Origin: Desulfurispora thermophila DSM 16022
Lineage (GTDB): Bacteria; Bacillota; Desulfotomaculia; Desulfotomaculales; Desulfurisporaceae
Direction: 5' to 3'
DNA length: 64,000 nt
Assembly: GCF_000376385.1 (NCBI RefSeq)
Contig: NZ_AQWN01000002.1
Span: forward strand, 238,274-302,273
Part shown: positions 45,647-54,251 of the stretch, piece after piece
Layout of the letters: every line of letters begins with the position of its first letter
How positions within the stretch are numbered: position 1 is the stretch's first letter
Notes under the pieces: model-generated
Database searches by the model: none
What the model was told of the DNA's origin: nothing
Seen by the model: only the letters and a program-made list of their open reading frames with translations
Position numbers and translations under genes: made by a program

Positions 45647-45907
45647 ATGTCTCGTAACACCAACACTAAAGTGGTTCCCGGTGCCAAGAGTGCCCTGGAT
45701 GCTATGAAATACGAGGTGGCCAACGAGTTGGGACTGGCCAACTACAACCAGATTGACAAGGGGCAGCTGACCTCGCGGCAAAATGGTTATGTGGGCGGCA
45801 ACATCACCCGCCGGCTGGTGGCCCTGGGCGAAGCTGCTCTGATGCAACAGGGCGGGGCCGCGATTGGTGCCACGACCAGTGTCCCTCTGCAGACCCCGCA
45901 GTCCTAA
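45647..45907 (+). CDS. Alpha/beta-type small acid-soluble spore protein
   Basis: Binds and protects DNA in the dormant spore. The 86-residue chain has the family blocks ALDAMKYEVANELGL, containing the GPR cleavage region around NELG, and LTSRQNGYVGGNITRRLVAL. ATG 45647 is behind AAGGAGGGA. It lies convergent to gpr, the protease that degrades such proteins at germination. Confidence 0.93.
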   Translation: MSRNTNTKVVPGAKSALDAMKYEVANELGLANYNQIDKGQLTSRQNGYVGGNITRRLVALGEAALMQQGGAAIGATTSVPLQTPQS

Positions 45908-45928
45908 AGGGCTTCCCGAACATATGGC

Positions 45929-45964
45929 GACCGGGTGGCGATTTTTCGCTACCCGGTCTGTTTA
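45929..45964. terminator. Bidirectional terminator between SASP and gpr
   Basis: GACCGGGT (45929-45936) pairs with ACCCGGTC (45951-45958), followed by TGTTTATTT on the plus strand. Confidence 0.7.
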
Positions 45965-45975
45965 TTTGAACTCCT

Positions 45976-46956
45976 TTATTGAAGATAATACTCATACTGT
46001 TCCACCGGCATCTGCGGGTGCAAAGCGCGGGTGATGCCCCCGGCGATAACCTTGGCCGTGCGCTGGATCAAATCGTCAATTTCTTTGGGAGTGACCATCA
46101 GGTGGCCGCCGAAGGGCTCCAGCACTTTTTCGATAACGGTGCGGGTAATGTCCAGATTCAAAGTGCTGAAGACCTTGTAAACGCTGGGGCTGTTTTTTAT
46201 CTGTTCAATAAACTCTTCGATGGTGTCATTGGCGATCACCGCCGCGTGCACCACAGTGGGCACGCCGATGGCTACCACCGGTATACCCAGAGTTTGCTTG
46301 TTCAAACCCTGGCGCTGGTTGCCTACTCCCGAACCCGGACTGACGCCGGTGTCGGCAATCTGGATGGTGGTGGCAATGCGGTCCACATTGCGCGAAGCCA
46401 GGGCATCAATGGCAATGACCAGGTCGGGCTGAATTTTTTCCACCACACCGCGAATAATTTCCGCCGTCTCAATGCCCGTGATGCCCAGCACGCCGGGGGC
46501 CAGGGCGCTCACCGGCCGCATGCCGGGGGCCAGCTCCTGGGGCGCGTAGTTAAAAATGTGCCGGGTGACCATGGTCATGTCCACCACTTTGGGTCCCAGG
46601 GCGTCGGGCGTGGCATGCCAGTTGCCCAGCCCCACCACCAGTACGCTGGCGTTATCTGCCAGATTGAGCACTTTGCTCAGCTGGCGGGCGACGATTTCTC
46701 CAACTTCATGGTGGGCGATGGGATCATTGTGACGCAGAACGGGCGCTTCAATGGTAATGTAAGTGCCCACCGGTTTGCCCATAATTTGTTCGGCGCCCGG
46801 GTCTTCAATATGCACGATGGTTACAGTGGCATGATTGAATTTTTCCCGGTCTACCCGCACGCCGGGTATTTCCTGGCCGGTTTTGCCCTGCACAATTTCC
46901 CGCGCTTCCAGGGCCAGATCGACGTGGATGTTCATGGCCTGCCAGATGTTTTGCAT
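45976..46956 (-). CDS. gpr: Germination protease GPR
   Basis: Aspartic-type endopeptidase that cleaves SASPs at the start of germination, made as a zymogen in the forespore. Diagnostic segments: DREKFNHATVTIVHIEDPGA, VLVVGLGNWHATPDALGP, PDLVIAIDALASRNVDRIA and TGVSPGSGVGNQRQGLN. The length (326 residues) is close to the usual 330-370; the N-terminal propeptide is short. ATG 46956 follows GGGAGGTAAAAT. Single gene convergent to the SASP gene and divergent from rsmD. Confidence 0.96.
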   Translation of the reverse strand: MQNIWQAMNIHVDLALEAREIVQGKTGQEIPGVRVDREKFNHATVTIVHIEDPGAEQIMGKPVGTYITIEAPVLRHNDPIAHHEVGEIVARQLSKVLNLADNASVLVVGLGNWHATPDALGPKVVDMTMVTRHIFNYAPQELAPGMRPVSALAPGVLGITGIETAEIIRGVVEKIQPDLVIAIDALASRNVDRIATTIQIADTGVSPGSGVGNQRQGLNKQTLGIPVVAIGVPTVVHAAVIANDTIEEFIEQIKNSPSVYKVFSTLNLDITRTVIEKVLEPFGGHLMVTPKEIDDLIQRTAKVIAGGITRALHPQMPVEQYEYYLQ

Positions 46957-47067
46957 ATTTTACCTCCCGTTTTTTAAATTAGACTGTCCTGTTACATAAT
47001 TTTTCATGTAAAATTACAGGTGAACGGTGATACTACAGTAACAGTATGGGCGAAAGGACAGATTTTG

Positions 47068-47640
47068 TTGCGGGTAATTGCTGGCAAAGCCAAAAAGAGG
47101 ATATTGAAGGTGCCCACCGGTTGGACGGGCCGTCCCACGGCCGACCGGGTGAAAGAGGCTCTGTTCAATATTTTGGGTGCGGCAGTGATAGAAAGCGATT
47201 TTCTGGACCTGTTTGCCGGGACGGGCAATGTAGGCATTGAAGCCTTGAGCCGGGGGGCCCGGAAAGCCTGCTTTGTGGAAAAGGATCGCCGGGCGGTGGG
47301 GGCGATAAAACAGAACCTGGCTTTAACCGGTTTGAGCCAGCAGGCGGAAATCTGGGCCGGCGATGTTTTTAAAATTTTAAATAATCTGTCAGAAAGAAAA
47401 ATAAATTTTGACTTTATTTTTCTCGATCCGCCTTACGACAAAGGATATGAAGAGGGTGTTATGGAATTAATAATTGCCGGCAAGTTACTTAGACCCGGTG
47501 GCTTGTTGATTGCGGAAGTCAGCAAACGGCAGGTCATGCCGGAAGAGAAAAATGGCCTGGCCTTATGGAGACGGGAGAAATACGGTGACACTGTGCTTTG
47601 TTTTTACCGGTGGGCGGGGTATGATGGAGAGGAGGCCTGA
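47068..47640 (+). CDS. rsmD: 16S rRNA (guanine(966)-N(2))-methyltransferase
   Basis: Methylates G966 of 16S rRNA. The N-terminus RVIAGKAKKRIL and PTADRVKEALFNIL are family signatures; SAM-binding is DLFAGTGNVGIEALSRGA and the catalytic motif is IFLDPPYDKGY. Starting at TTG 47068 (9 bases after AAAGGA) gives a normal 190 residues; longer starts from 47020 have no support. It overlaps the spacing to coaD by only six bases, as in the Bacillus ylbH-ylbI pair. Confidence 0.95.
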   Translation: MRVIAGKAKKRILKVPTGWTGRPTADRVKEALFNILGAAVIESDFLDLFAGTGNVGIEALSRGARKACFVEKDRRAVGAIKQNLALTGLSQQAEIWAGDVFKILNNLSERKINFDFIFLDPPYDKGYEEGVMELIIAGKLLRPGGLLIAEVSKRQVMPEEKNGLALWRREKYGDTVLCFYRWAGYDGEEA

Positions 47641-47646
47641 TCAACC

Positions 47647-48153
47647 TTGCGTATAGCTGTCTATCCGGGAAGTTTTGACCCAATTACCAACGGGCATCTG
47701 GACGTGATTGAAAGGGCGGCTGCTCTTTTTGATGAAGTGATCGTGGCGGTTTCCTGCAACGCCCATAAAAGACCCCTGTTTACGGTGGAGGAGCGGGTGG
47801 AAATATTAAAGGCGGTTCTCCAGCCCTATTACAATGTGCTGGTGGATTCTTTTTACGGTCTGACGGTCAATTTTGCCCGGGAAAAAGGGGCCCAGGCCAT
47901 AGTGCGGGGCCTGCGGGCCATCTCGGATTTCGAGAATGAGTTTATGATGGCGCTGACCAACAAGAAGCTGGCGCCCGGTATAGAGACCATCTTTTTAATG
48001 ACCAGAGCGGAGTTTTCCTTTATCAGCTCCACGGCTGTGAAAGAAGTGATGCTCTTTGGCGGTTGTGTGCGGGATATGGTGCCGCCCCTGGTGGAGGAGC
48101 GGCTGAAGGATAAGTACCGGCAATTGCGCAATGCAGGGGAGGTTAAGTCTTGA
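47647..48153 (+). CDS. coaD: Phosphopantetheine adenylyltransferase
   Basis: Penultimate step of coenzyme A synthesis: ATP and 4'-phosphopantetheine to dephospho-CoA. The nucleotidyltransferase motif is AVYPGSFDPITNGHLDVIER, with IVRGLRAISDFENEF and the ISSTAVKEV motif toward the C-terminus. The 168-residue length is usual. TTG 47647 lies six bases after the rsmD stop. The stop overlaps the start of the coiled-coil gene. Confidence 0.97.
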   Translation: MRIAVYPGSFDPITNGHLDVIERAAALFDEVIVAVSCNAHKRPLFTVEERVEILKAVLQPYYNVLVDSFYGLTVNFAREKGAQAIVRGLRAISDFENEFMMALTNKKLAPGIETIFLMTRAEFSFISSTAVKEVMLFGGCVRDMVPPLVEERLKDKYRQLRNAGEVKS

Positions 48154-48608
48154 TGGAAATTTTTAATATTATCAACGAAGTGGAAGATCTGGTGGAAAAT
48201 AGCCCCAAAATCCCCATGACCAGTCGTTTGTTGGTTGACGAGGAAAAACTGCTGGATTTGCTGGACCGGCTGCGCACGGCTCTGCCCGAGGAGCTGCGCC
48301 AGGCCAAAAGGATTCTGGCCGACAAAGAGAAAATGCTGGAAGAATGCAAAAAAGAAGCGAGGCGGATTATGGAGGACGCCCAGAAACAGCTGGAGCGTCA
48401 GGCCGAGGAAAGCGAGATTGTCAGCCAGGCCCGGGCCATAGCCCAGGAGATAGTGGACAAGGCGGAAAAGCTGGCCCGGGAAATCAAGCACGGCGCTTAC
48501 GGCTATGCCGATGACAAACTGAAAGAGGTGGAGGATGTGCTTTCCCGGGCCATCCACGAAGTGCAGAGCGGCCGGCAGGAAATACAGGATTTATTGAAAA
48601 GGGATTAG
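48153..48608 (+). CDS. Coiled-coil protein, ATP-synthase-b/DivIVA-like, function unknown
   Basis: A 151-residue, highly charged, mostly helical protein. Residues about 45-110 (AKRILADKEKMLEECKKEAR and onward) form a long coiled coil similar in look to F-type ATPase subunit b or DivIVA, but there is no membrane anchor and no DivIVA N-terminal motif. ATG 48153 overlaps the coaD stop (TGATG), so the two are translationally coupled. I cannot give a function. Confidence 0.75.
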   Translation: MEIFNIINEVEDLVENSPKIPMTSRLLVDEEKLLDLLDRLRTALPEELRQAKRILADKEKMLEECKKEARRIMEDAQKQLERQAEESEIVSQARAIAQEIVDKAEKLAREIKHGAYGYADDKLKEVEDVLSRAIHEVQSGRQEIQDLLKRD

Positions 48609-48628
48609 CGCTAGGGATTAGCCTGGTT

Positions 48629-48686
48629 GGGTGTGCTATTCCTTAACTTGCCCGGTTCAGTTCGGGCGAGCGAAGGAAGCACACCC
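48629..48686 (+). repeat. Short hairpin copy D of the structured repeat
   Basis: GGGTGTGC/GCACACCC (48629-48636, 48679-48686), TTCCTT/AAGGAA and CTTGCCCG/CGGGCGAG (one G-U) form a stacked hairpin. It contains the shared 3' end CAGTTCGGGCGAGCGAAGGA and looks like the base stem of copies A-C without the inner arms. Confidence 0.7.
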
Positions 48687-48693
48687 AGGTTGT

Positions 48694-49746
48694 TTATATG
48701 AGTTTCTCCAATATAGCCTGCCACTGGCAGTGCTGTTCAATGCTCTGCAAGGTAAGCCGCAGGCTTTTTTCGTCCTCGGGCCGCAGGTGCCGGGATACCT
48801 CGGAAAACTTTTCCAGAGTGGTGTATGTATCGTAATGCACCAGAATTACCGGGACGCCTTTTTCCTCCGCCCGGGCAATCACCTTGACATCGGGGTACAG
48901 TCCGCCGGTGAGAATCAGTGCCGAGGTGCTGGTTTCCAGGGCGGCCAGGCAGATGTCGGCCCGGTCGCCTCCCGTGATTACGGCCTTGTTGGGAGCCCGC
49001 CGCAGGTAGCCCAGGGCGCTTTCTAAAGTCATGGCGCCAATGATCACGTCTTCCACAATGCGGTCCAGCCGGTCATCTCCGCTGAGCAGCTCTCCGCCCA
49101 ACGCTTCCAGATATTCGGCCACCGTGGGGGAGGCAATTTCCGGGTTGCGGGGGATGATGCCCAGAGTGCGGTGTCCCTGTTGCTCCAGCAGGTGGCGGTA
49201 GATCCCTTCGGTCTTGGCCAGCAGGGGGCGGGAAACCTGGTTGAAGATGTTGCCGATGACCTCCAGGCCATGCTTCTTTAAGTAATTGTTAATGAATACG
49301 GCCATATCCACACTGTAATCGTTGTCAATCTTGATCAGATACACTACTGCTGCACCGAAAAGTTCTGCCAGTTTTACCGTGTCCAGTCCCACGCTGCTCA
49401 GCACATGGGGCCGGGGTGCTCCGCCGATGATCACAATATCGGTTTTTTCGGCCACGGTCTCGTAGGCCTTTTTAATTTTGTCCAGCAATTCGGCCGGTCT
49501 GGACTGTCCGGAAAGATAGGATGGCCCGGCCATGACGGGTGTGATCATTTCCAGCGGTACGTCCATTTTGAGCAGTTTTTGCATCAGCAGGGCGTCTTTG
49601 TCCTGCCGCTGGGTCAAAGAGGCGGAATAACCAACGGGCTTTAAGTAGGTTACACGATACCCCTGCTGGGTGAATTTCTGGGCCAGTCCGGCAGCCACTG
49701 CTGTCTTGCCGCTGCCGGCGGTGCCGGTGATATAAAGGCTTTTCAT
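48694..49746 (-). CDS. P-loop NTPase with DRTGG domain (phosphotransacetylase N-terminal-like)
   Basis: Residues 1-210 form a BioD/CobB-like P-loop domain (SLYITGTAGSGKTAVAAGLA, YLKPVGYSA). The remainder is a DRTGG-type domain (VITGGDRADICLAALETSTS, LILTGGLYP) as found in the N-terminal half of long phosphotransacetylases. No catalytic Pta domain follows (350 residues in all). ATG 49746 follows TGAGGTGG. It is 13 bases downstream of the ADP-forming acetate-CoA ligase, so it may regulate acetyl-CoA/acetate flux; that is inference. Confidence 0.8.
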   Translation of the reverse strand: MKSLYITGTAGSGKTAVAAGLAQKFTQQGYRVTYLKPVGYSASLTQRQDKDALLMQKLLKMDVPLEMITPVMAGPSYLSGQSRPAELLDKIKKAYETVAEKTDIVIIGGAPRPHVLSSVGLDTVKLAELFGAAVVYLIKIDNDYSVDMAVFINNYLKKHGLEVIGNIFNQVSRPLLAKTEGIYRHLLEQQGHRTLGIIPRNPEIASPTVAEYLEALGGELLSGDDRLDRIVEDVIIGAMTLESALGYLRRAPNKAVITGGDRADICLAALETSTSALILTGGLYPDVKVIARAEEKGVPVILVHYDTYTTLEKFSEVSRHLRPEDEKSLRLTLQSIEQHCQWQAILEKLI

Positions 49747-49759
49747 GTATTCTGCCACC

Positions 49760-51862
49760 TCACGCTATGGTTATTTTTACATCCAGGGCCCGGGCACCTG
49801 TGGGATAGGCAAACACCGGGTTGATGTCAATCTCGGAAATCTCACCAAAATCGCTGACCAGGCAGGCCGTGCGGGCGATCATGTCCACTATGGTCTTGAT
49901 GTCGGCCGGTTTCTCGCCCCGGTAGCCGCGCAGCAATGTGTAGGCTTTGGTTTCGCTCAACATCTCTTCGATTTCGGCCCGGGTGAGACCGTCCGCCAGG
50001 CGGAAGGAGACATCTTTTAAGAGGTTGACGTAGATCCCGCCCAGCCCGCAGGCGATGAGCGGGCCGAACTGCACGTCTTTAATCATGCCGATGATTATTT
50101 CTGTACCCCTGGGCATCATTTTCTGGATTTCAATACCGTATATTTCCGTATTGGGCAGCAGCCGGGTGACGTTTTCCATAATCTCGGCGAAGGCTTTTTT
50201 CACCTCGACCGCGTCCCGGAGGCCTATTTTTACTCCCCCTACATCGGTTTTGTGCAGGATCTTGGGGGAGGCGATCTTCATCACCAGGGGGTAGCCCATT
50301 TTTTCGGCCAGTTCTACGGCGTGGTCAGAAGTGGTGGCCAGCTCGGTGGGGGCGCAGGGGATGCCGTAAGCCTGCATAACTTGCACCGCTTCGCTGCCCA
50401 GCAGGACTACCCGGTTGTCCTGGCGCGCCTTTTGAAAAATCTGTTTCACTGTGTCCGGGTACAGGTTGTCCGGCCGGGGCTCCCCGGCCGATGCAGGGCG
50501 CTGCAGGATTTGCCGGTAGTGGCTCATGCCCTTGATGGCGTCGATGGCCGTCTCCGGGAAGGTGTAACAGGGGATTCCGGCATCGTTCAGCTTTTTCGCT
50601 CCGGCCGCCAGCGATTCGCCGCCCATGTAGGCGGCAAAGACCGGTTTTTCCGGTACCTTCCGGTGTTCGTCGATGATAACCCGGGCGATGGATGATGCAT
50701 CAGTAACCGCGGTGGGGCAGACCAGTACCACGGCGCTGTCCACGTGGGGGTCGGTCAGCGTCTTTTGCAAGGCTATCTGGTAGCGGTCCACATTCGCGTC
50801 GCCCAGCACGTCCACCGGGTTGTAAATGTTGGATTCGGCCGGCAGGTTCTGGCGCAAAAAGTCGACGGTTTCCTTTGCAAAGCGGGCCATTTCCAGCCCT
50901 TGATTTTCAATGCGGTCGGTGGTCACAATGCCGGGACCACCGGCGTTGGTTACCACAGCTACGCGCTTGCCCCGGGGTACGGGCTGCTTGGAAAAGGCGA
51001 TGGCCAGGTCGAACAGCTCGGCCATGGTGCCGGCCCGGATGATGCCGGTCTGCCGGAATGCCGTGTCGTAGGCCAGATCGCTGCCGGCCAGGGCGCCGGT
51101 GTGGCTGGAAGCGGCCTGGGCACCGGCCTGGCTGGTGCCGCTCTTGAGAATGATTACCGGTTTTTTCCGGCTGGCCCGGCGGGCGACCTCCAGAAAATGT
51201 TTGCCGTCGGTTACGTCTTCTATGTAACAGAGGACAACCCGGGTGTTGGGGTCGGCGGCCACGGCATCAATGAAATGGGATTCGGTCAGATAGGCCTTGT
51301 TGCCCAGACTGATCACTTTGGAAAAGCCCAGACCGGTGTATTGGCTCCAGTCCAGGATGGCCACCAGCATGGCCCCGCTCTGGGAAATGAAGGCTATATC
51401 CCCCCGGCGGGGGAAGTTGACGGCAAAAGAGGCGTTGAGCGGGGTGTGCGTGTCCATCATGCCCACGCAGTTGGGCCCCAGCATGGTGATGTTGTTTTCC
51501 CGGCAGATGGCCACAATCTGCTTCTCCAGGGCCAGCCCTTCCTTACCCACTTCCTTGAAGCCGGCCGTGATGATGACCAGGTTTTTTACGCCGGCTCTGG
51601 CACAGTCTTCCACTGCATCTACCGCTTTGGCCGCCGGTACGGAAATGACAGCCATGTCAATGGGGCCGGGTGCCTCTGTAATGCGGCTGTAGCACCTGTG
51701 GCCCAAAATCTCCTGTTCCCTGGGGTTAATGGGAACAATGGTGCCCGCAAAGCCGCTTTTGATAATGTTATCTACAATGGCATAGCCAATCTTGCCCGGT
51801 GTGCGCGATGCGCCAATGACGGCTACACTGTGCGGTGCGAAAAAACTGCTTAAGTCAGCCAA
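49760..51862 (-). CDS. Acetate-CoA ligase (ADP-forming), alpha-beta fusion
   Basis: Interconverts acyl-CoA + ADP + Pi with the acid + ATP, saving energy as ATP. Order in the 700-residue protein: CoA-binding domain (VAVIGASRTPGKIGYAIVDN), succinyl-CoA-ligase-like domain with the phospho-histidine in QAASSHTGALAGSDLAYD, then an ATP-grasp domain (GYPLVMKIASPKILHKTDVG, GLGGIYVNLLKDVSFRLA). Start is TTG 51862 after AAGGTGATGGAG. Transcribed with the DRTGG gene, opposite to the surrounding ylb-type cluster. Substrate may be acetate or another short acid. Confidence 0.9.
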   Translation of the reverse strand: MADLSSFFAPHSVAVIGASRTPGKIGYAIVDNIIKSGFAGTIVPINPREQEILGHRCYSRITEAPGPIDMAVISVPAAKAVDAVEDCARAGVKNLVIITAGFKEVGKEGLALEKQIVAICRENNITMLGPNCVGMMDTHTPLNASFAVNFPRRGDIAFISQSGAMLVAILDWSQYTGLGFSKVISLGNKAYLTESHFIDAVAADPNTRVVLCYIEDVTDGKHFLEVARRASRKKPVIILKSGTSQAGAQAASSHTGALAGSDLAYDTAFRQTGIIRAGTMAELFDLAIAFSKQPVPRGKRVAVVTNAGGPGIVTTDRIENQGLEMARFAKETVDFLRQNLPAESNIYNPVDVLGDANVDRYQIALQKTLTDPHVDSAVVLVCPTAVTDASSIARVIIDEHRKVPEKPVFAAYMGGESLAAGAKKLNDAGIPCYTFPETAIDAIKGMSHYRQILQRPASAGEPRPDNLYPDTVKQIFQKARQDNRVVLLGSEAVQVMQAYGIPCAPTELATTSDHAVELAEKMGYPLVMKIASPKILHKTDVGGVKIGLRDAVEVKKAFAEIMENVTRLLPNTEIYGIEIQKMMPRGTEIIIGMIKDVQFGPLIACGLGGIYVNLLKDVSFRLADGLTRAEIEEMLSETKAYTLLRGYRGEKPADIKTIVDMIARTACLVSDFGEISEIDINPVFAYPTGARALDVKITIA

Positions 51863-51947
51863 GCTCCATCACCTTCTTATTACGCTAATACTTATTTTGG
51901 TATTAGGCTGTCCTGGCCGTGCCCGGATAATTCTTTATTCCGGTTGC

Positions 51948-53132
51948 TTATTTTAAAACCAGACGTTTTATTATTGAGGTGATGGCGGTCATTATTATTA
52001 TTCCGCCCGGGAGCAACAGGATCATTTTCAAACAGTACAGCCAGGCCAGTGTGGGGGTGGACAGGTCGAAGGCCGGTGTATTCAGAACAACTGCCGGCTG
52101 CACAGGGGAAAAGTGTTTATAAAATATGGTGATATAAAGGCAGGCCAGGGCGGCGTGTACCGGGCGCATGAGCAGGAAAAGCCGCAGGCTCACACCGCTG
52201 CCGGCCAGCATGGCCGCGGTCTGGGTGAGGACCGAAATGCCGCTCCAGGCTAAAATAATGCTGATGGCCTGCAGTTTGGTCAGCAACTCGGCCGGCGCCA
52301 TAGTGGCCTGCTGGCAGCCCACGGTCATCTCCCAGAGGCCGGCCGCCAGAGCCGGGGTTATTTCTGCGGGCAGGCCGAGCGGGGTGAGTGTTTGAGCCAG
52401 CAGGGCGGCCGTGTGGTGGATAATTTGCAATTCCTTGAATAGATTGATCAATACGGCGAAAAAGACAACGTAGCCGCCTATGGCCAGCAGGTTGTTCACC
52501 GACTGGCGCACGGCATCGGCCAGTATTTTACCCACCGGCCGGTTGTCCCGGCTCTGGATAAGGAGATATTCCCGCCAGGCCCGCTGGAGGAGGACGCCGG
52601 TATGAAAAGGGGACGCAAAACCGGTCCGGGGTGGAGCATTAAAAAAACGCAGCAAAAGACCAATGGTCAGGTTGGCCAGGTAGTGGGAGGCGGCGATGTA
52701 CAGGCCCAGTTGCTGATTGCCCAGCATGCCCACGGCTACTGCCGTGAGCATGAAAAGCGGGCTGGCGTTGCTGGAAAAGCTGAGCAGGCGGGCTGCTTCT
52801 CCCGGTGTGCACAGGCCATCCCGGCGCAGCCTGGCGATCATAACGGCGGCTATGGGGTAACCGCTGGTGTAGCCGGCACAGAGCACGAGGGAGGCGCTGC
52901 CCGGCAGGCGGAAGAGCGGGCGCATCAGTGGCTCCAGCAGGATGCTGAAAAAATGCACCAGCCCGCTGTTCATCAGGAGCTCGGAGGCGATGAAAAAAGG
53001 CAGCAGGGCGGGGAAAACCACATTCAGCCACAGCTTGACGCCGTTTTGAGCTCCCTGAAAGGAGAGAGCGGGGTAAGTCACCAGGGCCAGCAGGATGAAT
53101 ATGATCAGCAACGGGGTGGCGATGGGGCGCAT
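51948..53132 (-). CDS. ylbJ: Sporulation integral membrane protein YlbJ
   Basis: Polytopic membrane protein (about eight segments) of the nucleoside-recognition/Gate family, needed for spore cortex formation in Bacillus. Typical stretches are LWLNVVFPALLPFFIASELL, LCAGYTSGYPIAAVMIARL, FSSNASPLFMLTAVAVGML and GLWEMTVGCQQ. Start ATG 53132 (MRPIATPLLIIF) follows GGAGGTAAAA; a longer start at 53156 has less support. In Bacillus ylbJ follows coaD; here two energy-metabolism genes lie between and all three are on the minus strand. Confidence 0.9.
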   Translation of the reverse strand: MRPIATPLLIIFILLALVTYPALSFQGAQNGVKLWLNVVFPALLPFFIASELLMNSGLVHFFSILLEPLMRPLFRLPGSASLVLCAGYTSGYPIAAVMIARLRRDGLCTPGEAARLLSFSSNASPLFMLTAVAVGMLGNQQLGLYIAASHYLANLTIGLLLRFFNAPPRTGFASPFHTGVLLQRAWREYLLIQSRDNRPVGKILADAVRQSVNNLLAIGGYVVFFAVLINLFKELQIIHHTAALLAQTLTPLGLPAEITPALAAGLWEMTVGCQQATMAPAELLTKLQAISIILAWSGISVLTQTAAMLAGSGVSLRLFLLMRPVHAALACLYITIFYKHFSPVQPAVVLNTPAFDLSTPTLAWLYCLKMILLLPGGIIIMTAITSIIKRLVLK

Positions 53133-53170
53133 GTTTTTACCTCCGGCAAAGCACAATAGTGGGAGTTTAA

Positions 53171-53208
53171 GGGTGTGACTTTCCTGAGCGAGCCCGTCTG
53201 GAGTGCTG
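53171..53208 (+). repeat. Partial copy (5' end) of the structured repeat
   Basis: GGGTGTGACTTTCCTGAGCG followed by AGCCCGTCTGGAGTGCTG matches the 5' end of copies A and C. No 3' half is present in the 202-base gap between ylbJ and DUF177. Confidence 0.6.
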
Positions 53209-53273
53209 TAATATTGTTGCAGGTATGGATGGTAAATTTATATACAACCGGGCAGGGGAAAATAACCTGCTGC

Positions 53274-53303
53274 TTGACAAGCGCTGTTGACCTTCTATAT
53301 AAT
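53274..53303 (+). promoter_or_regulatory. Sigma-A promoter of DUF177-rpmF
   Basis: TTGACA (53274-53279), 18 bases, TATAAT (53298-53303): a near-consensus promoter 32 bases ahead of the DUF177 start. Confidence 0.85.
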
Positions 53304-53334
53304 GGTTTTTGTGAAAATGACGGGGTGAAAAATA

Positions 53335-53841
53335 TTGATTAAACTCGATGTTTCCCGGCTCAAACATGTGCCGGGGGAAACGCAGCGGGTTGTCCTGCGC
53401 AGTGAGCTGCCCGACATTATTACCGAAACCGAAAGAATTGGCCTGGCCGGACCGGTAGAGCTGGATCTGCAGCTGACATCTACCGCTTCCGCCATTGTGG
53501 TGCGGGGAGAAGCCAGGGCGGTTTTGCTTCCGGCCTGTGGCAGGTGTCTGGAAAGTTTTGCGCAGCCGGTACGGGCGGAAATAGAAGAAACCTACTATCA
53601 GGTTGGGCAGGAGGATGTGCAGCCCGATCCGGAGTGGCAGCCGTACAGCGGTGACAGCATTGATATTACCGGCGATGTGATCAAGTCGTTGCTGGTAGCC
53701 CTGCCCATGCGTTTGGTGTGCAGTGAGGACTGTCGCGGTCTCTGTCCTGTCTGCGGCACCAACCTGAACAAGCAGCAGTGCAACTGTGTGGTGGAAGAAA
53801 TCGACCCGAGGCTGGCAGCCTTGAAAAAACTCTTGCAATAA
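53335..53841 (+). CDS. DUF177/YceD-family protein
   Basis: Widely conserved protein co-encoded with rpmF and linked to 23S rRNA processing in other organisms. Cysteine pairs occur in LPACGRCLESFAQPV and the C-terminal region LVCSEDCRGLCPVCGTNLNK with CNC, giving a likely zinc site. Length 168 residues is typical. TTG 53335 follows GGGGTGA. rpmF starts 41 bases after its stop. Confidence 0.92.
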   Translation: MIKLDVSRLKHVPGETQRVVLRSELPDIITETERIGLAGPVELDLQLTSTASAIVVRGEARAVLLPACGRCLESFAQPVRAEIEETYYQVGQEDVQPDPEWQPYSGDSIDITGDVIKSLLVALPMRLVCSEDCRGLCPVCGTNLNKQQCNCVVEEIDPRLAALKKLLQ

Positions 53842-53882
53842 GGTACCGGTAAGTAAGGCCGGGTTTAAAGGGGGTGTGAGGA

Positions 53883-54062
53883 ATGGGCGTACCCAAAAGG
53901 AGAGCTTCCAAACAAAGAGGCAGACAGCGCCGGGCGGCCAGCTATAAAATTGCTGCCCCTACCCTGGTCTCTTGCCCGCAGTGCCGCGAGTTGATCATGC
54001 CTCACCATGCCTGTCCGGAGTGCGGTTATTACAAAAACCGCAGTGCGGTAAAGGTACAGTAA
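53883..54062 (+). CDS. rpmF: 50S ribosomal protein L32
   Basis: A 59-residue ribosomal protein. MGVPKRRASKQRGRQRRAAS is the classic basic N-terminus, followed by a zinc ribbon with CPQC and CPEC (four cysteines). ATG 53883 lies behind AAAGGGGGTGTGAGG. Ends with TAA 54060-54062. Co-transcribed with the DUF177 gene, ending at the terminator before fapR. Confidence 0.96.
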   Translation: MGVPKRRASKQRGRQRRAASYKIAAPTLVSCPQCRELIMPHHACPECGYYKNRSAVKVQ

Positions 54063-54098
54063 GTAGCTTAAGTTAAATTACCCGTTTTACCGGAGACG

Positions 54099-54137
54099 AA
54101 CCCGGTGCGCAGCATGAGGCTGCCCGCCGGGTTTTGT
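54099..54137 (+). terminator. Intrinsic terminator of rpmF
   Basis: AACCCGG (54099-54105) pairs with CCGGGTT (54128-54134), with inner CAGC/GCTG pairing, followed by a T-rich tract. Confidence 0.75.
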
Positions 54138-54159
54138 TGTTTGTAACTGGTATTTTTGC

Positions 54160-54210
54160 TTGCATTTTACTGTCCCTTCCCTTATAATCATTTTAGTACC
54201 TGGTACTAAA
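54160..54210 (+). promoter_or_regulatory. fapR promoter with FapR operator
   Basis: TTGCAT (54160-54165), 17 bases, TATAAT (54183-54188). Immediately downstream lies the perfect 19-base palindrome TTTAGTACCTGGTACTAAA (54192-54210), which closely matches the FapR box (TTAGTACCTRGTACTAA). It indicates malonyl-CoA-responsive autoregulation of the lipid operon. Confidence 0.9.
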
Positions 54211-54251
54211 TCTGCTTTCAAAAAAGCACACCTGGCTTTAGGTGAAGAAAG

